A DNA stretch of 64,000 bases, taken from positions 1 to 64,000 of the forward strand of contig NZ_JAHLPN010000007.1 in the NCBI RefSeq assembly GCF_018917935.1, read 5' to 3'. Both the position numbers and the translations under genes were made by a program. The stretch is from Kineothrix sp. MSJ-39. Lineage in GTDB: Bacteria > Bacillota > Clostridia > Lachnospirales > Lachnospiraceae. This document shows positions 33,488 through 42,212 of the stretch, in pieces; the first letter of the stretch is position 1; each line of letters opens with the position of its first letter. The notes under the pieces were generated by a model. It worked only from the letters and a program-made list of their open reading frames with translations. It did no database searches and had not been told where the DNA came from.

Positions 33488-34513
33488 ATGAAAAAAGCGA
33501 TTTTTGAAATGGGCGAGAGCAGTGTGAAGCTGCCAATGCCTGTTTATATTGTGAATGGGGCGTCGATCGCCGGAACAAAAGAAGGTCAGGGACCGCTGGG
33601 GAACTGCATCGATCATGTGCTGACAGACGACCAGTTTGGAACGGATAGCTGGGAAGCAGCGGAATGTAAGCTGCAGAAAGAAGCGGTAGCGATCCTGCTG
33701 AAAAAGACAGAAGTTTCAGAGAAGGAGATCCGTTATCTGTTTGCGGGAGATCTGCTCGGACAGTCCATGGCAAGCTCCTTTGGACTGGCTTCCTATGAGA
33801 TTCCGTATTTCGGTGTGTACGGTGCCTGCTCGACCTGTGGGGAAAGCCTGAGCCTTGGTGCAATGACGATTGGGGGTGGGTTTGCCACGCAGGTTGTCTG
33901 TGTGACGTCCAGTCATTTTGCAAGTGCAGAAAAAGAGTTCCGTTTCCCCTTGGAATATGGCGGACAAAGACCAAAATCTTCTACCTGGACAGTAACGGGA
34001 AGCGGCGCTTTTCTGCTGGCAACCGATGTAAGTGATCCAATGGCACAGATCACAGGGATCACGACCGGAAAAGTCGTGGACATGGGTGTCAAAGACAGCA
34101 TGAACATGGGATGTGCCATGGCACCTGCGGCGGCGGATCTGATCTGGCAGCATCTGCAGGATTTTGACCGGAAGCCGGAAGATTACGACCGGATCATCAC
34201 AGGAGATCTGGGCGAAGTGGGAAGTCAGGCGCTGATCGATCTTTTGCGGGAGAAGGATGTTGACATTGCGGGCAATCATATGGACTGCGGAACGACGTTG
34301 TTTGACACAAATGAGCAGGATGTGGGATCCGGCGGCTCCGGCTGTGGCTGCAGTGCGGTAACACTGGCTTCTTATATTCTGCCAAAGCTGCAGAGCGGGG
34401 AGTGGAAACGGGTATTGTTTGCACCGACGGGAGCACTTTTGAGCAAGACGAGCTTTAACGAAGGCAATTCCGTTCCGGGCATTTCGCACGGTCTGGTGCT
34501 GGAACACGTATAA
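33488..34513 (+). CDS. spoVAD: Stage V sporulation protein AD (SpoVAD)
   Basis: SpoVAD is the soluble thiolase-fold subunit that binds dipicolinic acid in the forespore. The 341-residue protein shows VYGACSTCGESLSLG, the region of the thiolase-like Cys, PKSSTWTVTGSGAF, MGCAMAPAA and DCGTTLFDTNEQDVGSGGSGCGCSA. Length and motifs match. It ends the first spoVA block, closed by a terminator; the expected next gene, spoVAE, is 5 kb away. Confidence 0.95.
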   Translation: MKKAIFEMGESSVKLPMPVYIVNGASIAGTKEGQGPLGNCIDHVLTDDQFGTDSWEAAECKLQKEAVAILLKKTEVSEKEIRYLFAGDLLGQSMASSFGLASYEIPYFGVYGACSTCGESLSLGAMTIGGGFATQVVCVTSSHFASAEKEFRFPLEYGGQRPKSSTWTVTGSGAFLLATDVSDPMAQITGITTGKVVDMGVKDSMNMGCAMAPAAADLIWQHLQDFDRKPEDYDRIITGDLGEVGSQALIDLLREKDVDIAGNHMDCGTTLFDTNEQDVGSGGSGCGCSAVTLASYILPKLQSGEWKRVLFAPTGALLSKTSFNEGNSVPGISHGLVLEHV

Positions 34514-34551
34514 GATCGTGCATAAAAGGCTGAAAGATATAGAACCGCATG

Positions 34552-34581
34552 AAAAAAGAAGAGCGCAAGCTCTTCTTTTTT
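34552..34581. terminator. Convergent terminator between spoVAD and the DUF378 gene
   Basis: A 13 bp stem (A-run plus GAAGAGC, loop GCAA, then GCTCTTC plus T-run) works on both strands. It serves spoVAD on the plus strand and the small gene on the minus strand. Confidence 0.9.
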
Positions 34582-34617
34582 GCAGATACAAAAAGTCCGT
34601 TTTCATCCAGCAATATA

Positions 34618-34827
34618 TTATGCTGCATCGTCTACGGTTCCGATCTTCATATACATGGAAATTAAGTAGAGACCGCAAAGACCAACGATTGCATAGATGA
34701 TACGGGATAACCAGCTCATGCTGCCAAAGAGTGCTGCAACAAGGTTCCAGTCGAAAAAGCCGATCAGTCCCCAGTTGACTGCACCGATAATGACAAGCGT
34801 TAAAGCAATATAGTCTAAAGCTTTCAT
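34618..34827 (-). CDS. DUF378 family small membrane protein
   Basis: The 69-residue protein has two membrane helices (ALDYIALTLVIIGAVNWGLIG and IIYAIVGLCGLYLISMYM) with the DUF378 signature GAVNWGLIG. It was called from the ATG 6 bp after a perfect AGGAGGTG; a GTG within that site is not the start. Function unknown. It lies within the segment that splits the spoVA genes. Confidence 0.88.
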   Translation of the reverse strand: MKALDYIALTLVIIGAVNWGLIGFFDWNLVAALFGSMSWLSRIIYAIVGLCGLYLISMYMKIGTVDDAA

Positions 34828-34923
34828 GGATAGCACCTCCTTTTTCTATAGTCTTTCCCAAAACGCGCTTTCTATACGGGTGGATTTATGATATAATATA
34901 ATGAGCACATAGAAAAACAAGCA

Positions 34924-35004
34924 GTTGCGAAGCAACTATTTGTTTTTCAGTGGTCGTTAACGAGCAAACTGCCTGCGAAGCAGGCGATAGAGCAACGTAG
35001 TTGC
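34924..35004 (+). repeat. Cluster of three short perfect hairpins before the chemoreceptor gene
   Basis: GTTGC GAA GCAAC (34924-34936), GCCTGC GAA GCAGGC (34971-34985) and GCAAC GTA GTTGC (34992-35004) lie in 80 bp. None has a T-run. A TATAAT at 34892-34897 upstream suggests they are in the 5' leader of the next gene. They may be an intergenic repeat family or RNA structure. Confidence 0.6.
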
Positions 35005-35059
35005 GGGTTTGCGAGTATGCCATCCCGAAAAACACAAACAGCCTATAAAGGAGCCAAAC

Positions 35060-36526
35060 ATGGAAAACCAAACAGAAAATAAAAAGAAAAATGCCGGTGC
35101 ACTCCGGTGCTATTTGATAGAGATCGCGGTCATCACGATCGCCTACCTGATCGAGGTAGTGAAAGGAAATCGGTCAGCCGGCTATATTGTGCTGGTATGT
35201 CTGCTCTTGTGGCTCCCGGCGATCGCAACGATACTTGTTTATCTGAAAAATAAAAATACAAAAGCAGTCCGTTATCTGTATGGCTTCGGTTTTCTGATCC
35301 CACAGGCTTTTCTGATGCTGACAGCCAACAATGCACTGGTATTTACTTATGCGATCCTTGTGCTGGTTGTATGTAATATTTTTGAAGACCGGAAATTTGC
35401 CCTGACGATGGCAATTTCTTATAACATTGTAAATATCCTGACAGTTATTTACCATATTGCGACAGCAGGAACAACAAACGACTATATCGTGACAACAGAG
35501 ATCCAGATCCTGTTAATGATGATCTGCGGTTACTTCAATATCGTAGTATCCAAGACAGGCATGATCATTTCCAAAGAGAAGATGTCCCTTCTGGATCAGG
35601 AAAAGCAGCATGCAACAGATCTGCTTGCACAGGTGCTTTCCGTTTCCACAGAAATGACAGAAGGCATTGGCAGCCTGAATGAAAAGATGCAGCAGCTTGG
35701 GGAATCTGTTGTACAGACCTGTGGAGCCATGGATGAGGTCAGACAGGGCAGTAATGAAACAGCAGAGTCCATTCAGTCCCAGCTTATCATGACAGAAAAG
35801 ATCCAGAGCAGGATTGAAGAAGTTTCCCAGACAAGTACGATGATCGGAAACAGTGTTGCCAAAACAAAATCCGCAGTCGGAAAAGGTGCGGATAATATGG
35901 AAAATCTGGAAAAACAGGTAGAACAGCTTGAACAGGCAGGCGGACGTGCCCTGCAGAGACTGGATGAACTGGATGAGTATACAAAGCAGATGCAGTCTAT
36001 CACAGAGCTGATCAATTCCGTTGCGGATCAGACAGGGCTGTTATCTTTAAATGCCAGCATTGAGGCGGCAAGAGCAGGCGAAGCAGGACGCGGCTTTGCG
36101 GTTGTGGCTTCCGAGATCTCCACACTGGCAAGCCAGACACAGGAAGCAACCAAGAATATCGATGCACTGATCAGTGACATCACAGATAAACTGCAGGATG
36201 TCAGCGAAGCTGTCAGATCCTTTGCAGATGGTACAAAGCAGCAATATACCGTAGCACAGGAAACGGTGCAGAGCTTTGGACAGATTGAGAAGGACACAAC
36301 GCAGATCGAGCAGCAGGTCAGCCAGATGGCATCTGCGATCAGCAGCCTGACAGAGGCAAATCATTCTATCGTGGAAAGCGTGCAGAATATTTCAGCAATT
36401 ACGGAAGAAGTTTCCGCACATTCCAATGAAACTTATGAGAGCAGTGAAAAGAATGCACAGATTGTGGAAGAGACCGGAAAGATCGCAGCATTCTTACAGG
36501 ACAGAGCAAGTGCGTTGAAACAGTAA
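35060..36526 (+). CDS. Methyl-accepting chemotaxis-type receptor with six-helix membrane sensor
   Basis: The 488-residue protein has about six membrane helices in residues 15-178 and no large extracellular domain. A coiled-coil signalling domain follows, with the conserved tip [31 protein letters not shown] near residue 327. There is no HAMP domain and no CheR-binding tail. The sensor probably detects a membrane or redox signal. The ATG at 35060 follows AAAGGAG. It precedes the HD-GYP gene by 29 bp, so the pair may form one signalling operon. No other che genes are in the window. Confidence 0.88.
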   Translation: MENQTENKKKNAGALRCYLIEIAVITIAYLIEVVKGNRSAGYIVLVCLLLWLPAIATILVYLKNKNTKAVRYLYGFGFLIPQAFLMLTANNALVFTYAILVLVVCNIFEDRKFALTMAISYNIVNILTVIYHIATAGTTNDYIVTTEIQILLMMICGYFNIVVSKTGMIISKEKMSLLDQEKQHATDLLAQVLSVSTEMTEGIGSLNEKMQQLGESVVQTCGAMDEVRQGSNETAESIQSQLIMTEKIQSRIEEVSQTSTMIGNSVAKTKSAVGKGADNMENLEKQVEQLEQAGGRALQRLDELDEYTKQMQSITELINSVADQTGLLSLNASIEAARAGEAGRGFAVVASEISTLASQTQEATKNIDALISDITDKLQDVSEAVRSFADGTKQQYTVAQETVQSFGQIEKDTTQIEQQVSQMASAISSLTEANHSIVESVQNISAITEEVSAHSNETYESSEKNAQIVEETGKIAAFLQDRASALKQ

Positions 36527-36555
36527 AGAGTGGATAAAAGAGGTGGGGAGTTCAG

Positions 36556-38673
36556 GTGGAAGAGATCATTGTTGCCATTTATTACATATTTGCGCTGGTT
36601 GTAGCAATACTTGTATTAAAATCATATCGAAAAGGAACAGAGAGTGCCAAAAAGCTTGGCATTGCCATGCTGATGAATTTCCTGATGATCGGTACTTACA
36701 CGCTCAATCTGACATCGGGCTATCTGATCATCAAATCGATCGGTTGTTCTCTGACCTTTACGCTCATGGATCTGATGCTGTTTTTCTACTATGATTATGC
36801 CATGGCATTTGTAGGCTGGGAAAACCGTACGCCGAAATGGATCAAGATCGCGTTTGGTGCGTATATTTTTATTGACGGTATCTTTATGATGATCAATCCG
36901 TTTGATCAGGTGGCAGTTTCCTATATGCATGAATCATTTGGCGACGGTTATATCCTGACCTATGTACCGCAGATCCCATTTCACATCCATACGGCATTTG
37001 ATATGATGATGATCGCAGCAACGATCATTCTGTTATCCCTGAAATGCGGGGAAACGCCGCGCGTGTACAGAAAGCGGTATTATGGTCCGATCATTGGTAT
37101 GCTGCTGGCGGTTGTGATCAATTTCGTATATCTGGCAGGCATTATTCCGTTTGATATGGATCCGACGATCCTGCTGTATGTATTTGTCGGTTTTCTGCTT
37201 TATTTCTACACGTTCAATTATCTGCCGTCCGTTACGCTGACGATCACACGTAACATGATCCTGGAATATCTGAAGGATCCGATCATTTTATTTGACTACG
37301 AAGGCAGACTGGCAGACCATAGTGCGGGACTGGACGAGCTGATGCCGGGCATGGAATTTAAAAATGGTTCCCTGACGATAGAAGAATTTATGCAGAAGCA
37401 GAAATTCATGGGAATGAACGGAACAGACATCAATCAGGAATTTGACTGGCAGACGGTTGAAAACGGCAAGCCAAAGACATACCAGTGTCAGTTCTGCTGT
37501 ATGAAGGACAGCAAGGGCAAGCTGATCGGTAAGCTGTTTGTGTTCCATGATGTGACGGCAAGCAGACAGACGTATTTTGAATTGGAAAATTCCATGCTGT
37601 TTGATGCCGTGACGGGATTTTACAATAAAGAGAGCTTTTATACACAGATCCCACAGTGGAGAAATCCGGAATTTTTCCCGGTTTCCTTTGCTGTTTGTAA
37701 TGTAGACGGCCTGCGTGCCATGAATGAGGCGTATGGAACGGTTTACGGAGATGGCGTTATGCGCCAGATCGCCCGTTATATCCGCAGAAGAGTCGGAAAA
37801 GATACGTTCTGTGCAAAGCTCGATAATGGTGATCTGGTTGTGGTTCTGGAGCAGACAAACAATCTGGACGCAGGGGATATCATGGAGGCAATCAAGGCAG
37901 AGATCATGGATTTCTATGATAAGATGCCTGTTACGATCGAATATGGTATTGCAACAAAGGAAGATGCAGATACTTCTGTGGAGAAGCTGATGCAGGATGC
38001 CAGATCGAATATGATGAATAAGAAGATGCTGAAAGAAAAATCCGCCAGCAGTTCGATCGTCAATTCACTGAAACAGACGCTTTGTGAAAGTGATTACCAG
38101 ACAGAGGAACATGTAGAGCGTACAAGAAAGATGGCAGCACGCCTCGGCAAAGAAATGGGACTGCCTGATGCAGAGATCGGTAAGCTGGAGCTTTTGGCAG
38201 CACTGCATGATATCGGTAAGGTAGCGATCCCGCAGGATATTATTAAGAAAAAAGGAAAACTGACGCCGGAAGAGCGTGCGATCATAGAACAGCATACGGT
38301 AAAAGGTTATCGTATTGCGAAAAGCTCACCGGAGCTTGGCGATATTGCGGACGGTATTTTGTGCCATCATGAAAAGTGGGACGGAACCGGTTATCCAAAC
38401 GGTCTGAAGGGAGAAGAGATCCCACTGATCGCGCGCGTGATCTCAGCGGTGGATTCCCACGATGTTATGGTCAATGACAGACCGTATCACAAAGCAATGC
38501 CGGAAAAAGACGCGATCGCCGAACTGCGCAGATGTTCCGGTACGCAGTTTGATCCACATGTCGTGGAAGTATTTACAAAGATGCTGGAGCGTGAAGATCT
38601 GCCGCAGCAGGAAATGGAAGCACTGGCAGCATCTTATACGGAGGCAGATACAGATGAGAGAACTGGAGTTTAA
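36556..38673 (+). CDS. Membrane HD-GYP phosphodiesterase with PAS-like and degenerate GGDEF domains
   Basis: The 705-residue protein has an N-terminal seven-helix membrane sensor (residues about 5-225), a PAS-like segment (about 235-340), a GGDEF domain and a C-terminal HD-GYP domain. In the GGDEF domain the signature is LDNGD near 422-426, so cyclase activity is doubtful. The HD-GYP domain looks active: ALHDIGKVAIP at 551, HHEKWDGTGYPNGLKGEEIP and ISAVDSHDVMVNDRPY. HD-GYP domains hydrolyse cyclic di-GMP. The start is GTG after AGGTGGGG. Confidence 0.88.
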   Translation: MEEIIVAIYYIFALVVAILVLKSYRKGTESAKKLGIAMLMNFLMIGTYTLNLTSGYLIIKSIGCSLTFTLMDLMLFFYYDYAMAFVGWENRTPKWIKIAFGAYIFIDGIFMMINPFDQVAVSYMHESFGDGYILTYVPQIPFHIHTAFDMMMIAATIILLSLKCGETPRVYRKRYYGPIIGMLLAVVINFVYLAGIIPFDMDPTILLYVFVGFLLYFYTFNYLPSVTLTITRNMILEYLKDPIILFDYEGRLADHSAGLDELMPGMEFKNGSLTIEEFMQKQKFMGMNGTDINQEFDWQTVENGKPKTYQCQFCCMKDSKGKLIGKLFVFHDVTASRQTYFELENSMLFDAVTGFYNKESFYTQIPQWRNPEFFPVSFAVCNVDGLRAMNEAYGTVYGDGVMRQIARYIRRRVGKDTFCAKLDNGDLVVVLEQTNNLDAGDIMEAIKAEIMDFYDKMPVTIEYGIATKEDADTSVEKLMQDARSNMMNKKMLKEKSASSSIVNSLKQTLCESDYQTEEHVERTRKMAARLGKEMGLPDAEIGKLELLAALHDIGKVAIPQDIIKKKGKLTPEERAIIEQHTVKGYRIAKSSPELGDIADGILCHHEKWDGTGYPNGLKGEEIPLIARVISAVDSHDVMVNDRPYHKAMPEKDAIAELRRCSGTQFDPHVVEVFTKMLEREDLPQQEMEALAASYTEADTDERTGV

Positions 38674-38887
38674 AATGGAGCGTCCGGGACTGCTTGAAAC
38701 CGGACAGAAGGTGACTGTGACAGAAGGCGTTCTGCCGAGCAGTTACTATTACACGATCGATCCTTCGCTGGCAATGTCAGCCAATATCCCATTCAGGGAA
38801 CGGCTGAAAACAAAAGAAGGAACTGTCGTATCCATAGAGGAAAATGAACGCGGTTTCTATGTAGTTGTCAGTTTTATAGAGCCGTAA
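38654..38887 (+). CDS. Small protein of unknown function coupled to the HD-GYP gene
   Basis: The 77-residue protein starts MRELEFKMERPGLLETGQKV and ends in a short beta-rich stretch (GTVVSIEENERGFYVVVSF). It looks like a small beta-barrel or SH3-like fold. It overlaps the end of the HD-GYP gene by 20 bp in another frame, with GGAGGC ahead of the ATG, so it is translationally linked. I do not recognise a family. By position it could be a partner or target of the cyclic di-GMP module. Confidence 0.7.
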   Translation: MRELEFKMERPGLLETGQKVTVTEGVLPSSYYYTIDPSLAMSANIPFRERLKTKEGTVVSIEENERGFYVVVSFIEP

Positions 38888-38957
38888 CAGACGCAGCACG
38901 TATAAGCACCACAGTGCTTATCACACATAAATTTTGCAGTAGGAAAGGAAGAGTGAC

Positions 38958-39335
38958 ATGAAAGTTATCAGTACAGAAAAAGCACCGGCAGCAATCGGAC
39001 CATATTCACAGGGCATCGTCGCAGGAGATTTCTTCTTTGCATCCGGACAGATCGCGATCATTCCGGAGACAGGTGAGATCGCAGAAGCAACGATCGAAGC
39101 ACAGACAGAGCAGGTTATGAAAAATATCGGAAACCTCCTCGCAGCAGCAGGCGTTGATTACAGCAAAGTCGTAAAGACAAGCTGCTTCCTCGCTGATATG
39201 GGAGATTTTGGTGCATTTAATGAAATTTATGCAAAATACTTTACTTCAAAACCGGCAAGAAGCTGTGTAGCAGTCAAGACATTGCCAAAGAATGTGTTAT
39301 GTGAGGTAGAAGTGATCGCATACCTTGGCGAATAA
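38958..39335 (+). CDS. ridA: RidA family enamine/imine deaminase
   Basis: RidA clears reactive enamine intermediates made by PLP enzymes. The 125-residue protein has the family motif order: APAAIGPYSQG, FFASGQIAI, NIGNLLAAAG, KTSCFLADM and ARSCVAVKTLPKNVLCEVEVIAY, with the conserved Arg in PARSC. GGAAAGGAAGAG precedes the ATG. A terminator follows. Confidence 0.95.
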   Translation: MKVISTEKAPAAIGPYSQGIVAGDFFFASGQIAIIPETGEIAEATIEAQTEQVMKNIGNLLAAAGVDYSKVVKTSCFLADMGDFGAFNEIYAKYFTSKPARSCVAVKTLPKNVLCEVEVIAYLGE

Positions 39336-39360
39336 TCCATGCATTTATGGAAATCCTAAA

Positions 39361-39388
39361 GATGAGACAGAAATGTCTCATCTTTTTT
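39361..39388 (+). terminator. Terminator after ridA
   Basis: A 9 bp perfect stem (GATGAGACA, loop GAAA, TGTCTCATC) is followed by TTTTTT. Confidence 0.9.
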
Positions 39389-39532
39389 CATGTGATAGGA
39401 GTTCCTATCACATGAAAATGCTCCGCAAGGATGCGCACTCGCGCGAAGAAGAAATATGTCGCAAGCGACCGCGCTCGGCGCAAGAATGTGTCGAGACACA
39501 TTCTTTATTAATGTCTTGCATCTATGATGCAT
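39389..39532 (+). repeat. Array of perfect palindromes between ridA and spoVAE
   Basis: After the terminator come CATGTGATAGGA with its complement (39389-39414), GCGC ACTC GCGC (about 39433), GTCGC AA GCGAC (39458-39469), GCGC TCG GCGC (about 39472), GAATGTGTC GA GACACATTC (39484-39503) and TGCATC TAT GATGCA (39518-39532). No ORF with a ribosome site explains it. It may be a structured RNA, a nested intergenic repeat or a spoVAE control region. Confidence 0.65.
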
Positions 39533-39549
39533 GAAAAAGGAGGTATCTT

Positions 39550-39906
39550 ATGTCATATATCAATGCATTCTGGGTAGGGGGACTGATCTGTGCACTTGCG
39601 CAGATCCTGTTGGAAAAAACAAAGCTGATGCCGGGCAGGATCATGGTGCTGATCGTCTGTCTCGGTGCTATACTGAGCTTTTTCGGTATTTATGAGCCAT
39701 TTGCGGAATACGCGGGCGCAGGAGCGAGTGTGCCACTTCTGGGCTTCGGCAATGTGCTGATGAAAGGCGTGAAAGAAGCGGTTGATGAATATGGATTTCT
39801 CGGTATTTTCATGGGCGGCTTTAAAGCAGGCGCGGTCGGCTGCAGCGCAGCACTGATCTTAAGTTATCTGGCAAGCCTTGTATTTCATTCCAAGATCAAA
39901 AAATGA
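39550..39906 (+). CDS. spoVAE: Stage V sporulation protein AE (SpoVAE, AEb type)
   Basis: The 118-residue protein has about four membrane helices and SpoVAE motifs (YINAFWVGGLICALAQILLEKTKLMPGRIMV; GAGASVPLLGFGNVLMKGV; GGFKAGAVGCSAAL). With AC and AD it forms the core of the dipicolinate channel. Normally it follows spoVAD directly. Here 5 kb of signalling genes lie between, so it must have its own promoter. AAAGGAGG precedes the ATG. Confidence 0.93.
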   Translation: MSYINAFWVGGLICALAQILLEKTKLMPGRIMVLIVCLGAILSFFGIYEPFAEYAGAGASVPLLGFGNVLMKGVKEAVDEYGFLGIFMGGFKAGAVGCSAALILSYLASLVFHSKIKK

Positions 39907-39924
39907 TGCAGTTGCTGCATCATT
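39902..39924. terminator. Convergent hairpin between spoVAE and DUF5721
   Basis: AATGATGCAG TTG CTGCATCATT is a perfect 10 bp stem that overlaps the stop codons of both converging genes. The T-run is short, so termination may be partial. Confidence 0.55.
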
Positions 39925-40411
39925 CTTCAAAACCGATCTGCATATTGGCGAGCGCTTTTTTGATGCCCTGATCCCAGAGCGTTTCAATGGACTTGTCCAT
40001 GGAAAAGGTAGTCAGGGAAATACCGGTAAGGCATGTCAGGTGCTCCTGCTCGTAGCGGAAGGTCAGAATCAGTCCCTTGACAGTAGACGGATCACCGGTA
40101 AAGGCTGCATTTTTAAGCAGGTTCTGTGTATAGGCAGCAGGTGCTTGCAGAACAAACTTAAAGGAAAGCGGAAAGTCTTTGCCGATGTAGGATGCCAGAA
40201 GCATTCTGACACTGTGCCACGGAACAAAGTCCGCACCCTCCGTCTGCACAGGATCCTGCTGCGCTTGGTATTCCGGATGGATCCTGCCTTCTAAAAAGAG
40301 AGAACTATCCCGGATCACGGATACTTCCTGCATCGGAAACGTATCAAAGGATGTGCTTTCCAAAAGCACCTGCAGCATCTTTTTTTTATCTTGAATCTGT
40401 AATGCGATCAT
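39920..40411 (-). CDS. DUF5721 family protein
   Basis: The 163-residue soluble protein (starts MIALQIQDKKKMLQVLLEST) resembles a Lachnospiraceae-restricted family that I recall as DUF5721. It has no membrane segment or catalytic motif I can name. The ATG at 40411 follows GAAAGGA on the minus strand; a longer frame starts in front of it without a ribosome site. It has its own promoter at 40457-40485. Confidence 0.65.
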   Translation of the reverse strand: MIALQIQDKKKMLQVLLESTSFDTFPMQEVSVIRDSSLFLEGRIHPEYQAQQDPVQTEGADFVPWHSVRMLLASYIGKDFPLSFKFVLQAPAAYTQNLLKNAAFTGDPSTVKGLILTFRYEQEHLTCLTGISLTTFSMDKSIETLWDQGIKKALANMQIGFEE

Positions 40412-40456
40412 AAAAAATCCTTTCTGATTTGACTCCAAAACGAATATTTCATTAGT

Positions 40457-40485
40457 ATTGTAATATAAAATATTGTGATGGTCAA
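40457..40485 (-). promoter_or_regulatory. Promoter of the DUF5721 gene
   Basis: On the minus strand TTGACC (40480-40485), 17 bp and TACAAT (40457-40462) lead into the gene 46 bp later. Confidence 0.65.
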
Positions 40486-40530
40486 AAATTTTATTGCGTT
40501 AAGAAAACGGGCAAATGTGATATTAGGTCT

Positions 40531-40558
40531 TTGCAAATAACGTAATATGTGCTATATT
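40531..40558 (+). promoter_or_regulatory. Promoter of the DegV gene
   Basis: TTGCAA (40531-40536), 16 bp and TATATT (40553-40558) lie 37 bp before the DegV start. Confidence 0.55.
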
Positions 40559-40594
40559 ATGTAGTAATGAAAACTACATGGCAATCGGAGGAAA

Positions 40595-41437
40595 ATGATG
40601 AGCTACAAAATCGTGCTGGATAGTTGCGGAGAATTACCGGAGCAATTAAAAACGGATAACAGATATGAGATCGTACCACTGGAATTACAGGTGGGGGAAG
40701 AAAGAATGTGGGATGATGAGACTTTTGACCAGAAGACATTTCTGCAGAAGGTAGCAGCCTGTCCGACCTGTCCGAAGTCTGCCTGTCCGTCACCGGAGCG
40801 TTATATGCAGGCATTTGACTGTGAAGCGGAAGAGATCTATGTCATAACACTGTCCGGGAATCTGAGTGGCAGCTATAACAGTGCTTATCTGGCAAGAAGC
40901 ATGTATCTGGAAAAAGAGCCGGATAAAAAGATCCATGTATTTGATTCCTGCTCCGCTTCCTGTGGGGAAACACAGATCGCCTTTTATATCGCTTCTCTGG
41001 CAGAAGAAGGAAAATCCTTTGAGGAGATCGTACCGCTTGCCGAGCAGTTCAGAGATGAGCTGACCACATATTTTGTACTGGACAATCTGGATACACTCAG
41101 AAAGAACGGCAGACTTTCCAAGGTAAAGGCTTTTGTAGCATCTACGCTTGCGGTAAAACCAGTCATGGGCTCCACGGATGATGGAAATATTGTGCAGCGC
41201 GGTCAGGCGATCGGTATGAAAAAAGCACTTGCCAAGATGGCGGATATTGTTCTGGGAGATAAAACAGAGCTTCAGAAAAAGACACTGATGATCACACATT
41301 GCAACTGCCCGGACAGAGCAGAAAAGTTTAAGGAGATCATCTGTAAAAAGGCAAATTTCCGAAAGATCCTGATCATGGATACAGCAGGCGTCAGCAGTAT
41401 GTATGCCAATGACGGAGGGATCATTGTGACTGTTTAA
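40595..41437 (+). CDS. DegV family fatty-acid-binding protein
   Basis: The 280-residue protein has the two-domain DegV fold. N-terminal IVLDSCGELPEQL and TLSGNLSGSYNSAYLA are binding-site motifs, and the C-terminal domain contains NLDTLRKNGRLSKVKAFVASTLAVKPV. DegV/FakB proteins hold fatty acids for the FakA kinase. A cysteine-rich segment (ACPTCPKSACPSPE, about residues 53-66) replaces the usual TSQPSP and is unusual. The ATG at 40595 follows CGGAGG; ATG 40598 is an alternative. Confidence 0.9.
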   Translation: MMSYKIVLDSCGELPEQLKTDNRYEIVPLELQVGEERMWDDETFDQKTFLQKVAACPTCPKSACPSPERYMQAFDCEAEEIYVITLSGNLSGSYNSAYLARSMYLEKEPDKKIHVFDSCSASCGETQIAFYIASLAEEGKSFEEIVPLAEQFRDELTTYFVLDNLDTLRKNGRLSKVKAFVASTLAVKPVMGSTDDGNIVQRGQAIGMKKALAKMADIVLGDKTELQKKTLMITHCNCPDRAEKFKEIICKKANFRKILIMDTAGVSSMYANDGGIIVTV

Positions 41438-41477
41438 AGGACATAACAGTACACAGGGAAGCAGATCCTAAAATAAA

Positions 41478-42194
41478 CTAAGAGAATAACAGTTTTCCGA
41501 GCAAAGGAAGATTTTGAAGAGAAGAGTAGGTCAGCGTCTCACCGTTTGAGAGCTGGATGCTCTTTTTTGTATGGCTGCGGATATGATTCTGATTGACGAC
41601 GTAGTCTTTGCCGAACATCTGGAACTCTGCGTGATCGCCCAGACAACGGTAAATATCATCCATATTGCCGATGATATCAATGGCGTCCTGATGATCAAAT
41701 ACATAATGAACCCTGTGCTCCTTTTCAAAGCACTGGGCATAAATAATGTCGTCTTTGGATACGAAATGGGTATGTTCGATATCACGAATCTCGATCAGCG
41801 TCAGATTTTGTTTCTTTGATTCGATTTCCTGCTGCATATCACGCAGCAGCTTGTGAAGAGGTGCGGTCAGGATGGGTTTATCGAGCGTATAGAGATGCTG
41901 GATAGCAGTTTCACGGAGATACGGTTCTGCAGTGTCTTTGCAGACTACGATCATACCGGGCGCAGAAAGCTCCTGCAGTTTGGCAACGATCTCCATGCAA
42001 TGTGCCATGTCATGATCGATATCCAAAAGGAAAAGGTCATATTTCATGCAGACGGGCAGAAAGGATGATTCATCTCCGAAGGAATCCACATAAAGTGTTC
42101 CGATCTCAGGCGCAAGCGCGCTGTTGGCACGGTCTAAAAGACGTTCCGTCTGCTTGCGGTCTGCAACATTGTCCGCTAAAACTGCAATATGCAT
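41478..42194 (-). CDS. LytTR-type response regulator
   Basis: The 238-residue protein has a receiver-like N-terminal domain (IAVLADNVADRKQTERLL; DLFLLDIDHDM with the likely phosphoacceptor Asp near 58) and a C-terminal LytTR DNA-binding domain (TLIEIRDIEHTHFVSKDDIIYAQCFEKEHRVHYVF in order; NQNHIRSHTKKSIQLSNGE). The ATG follows AGGAGGGTTAC. No sensor kinase gene is adjacent, so the partner is unknown. The receiver lacks some usual acidic residues, so phosphorylation is uncertain. Confidence 0.75.
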   Translation of the reverse strand: MHIAVLADNVADRKQTERLLDRANSALAPEIGTLYVDSFGDESSFLPVCMKYDLFLLDIDHDMAHCMEIVAKLQELSAPGMIVVCKDTAEPYLRETAIQHLYTLDKPILTAPLHKLLRDMQQEIESKKQNLTLIEIRDIEHTHFVSKDDIIYAQCFEKEHRVHYVFDHQDAIDIIGNMDDIYRCLGDHAEFQMFGKDYVVNQNHIRSHTKKSIQLSNGETLTYSSLQNLPLLGKLLFS

Positions 42195-42212
42195 ATGTAA
42201 CCCTCCTAAATG

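Noticed and set aside
33716-34861. Long minus-strand frame opposite spoVAD
   Set aside because: It is 381 codons long but Cys/His/Arg-rich in the manner of an antisense frame, and it crosses the terminator and the DUF378 gene; spoVAD is unmistakable on the plus strand.
39325-39534. 69-codon frame between ridA and spoVAE
   Set aside because: It runs through the ridA terminator and the palindrome array, starts inside ridA and resembles no protein; the structure of the DNA explains the region better.
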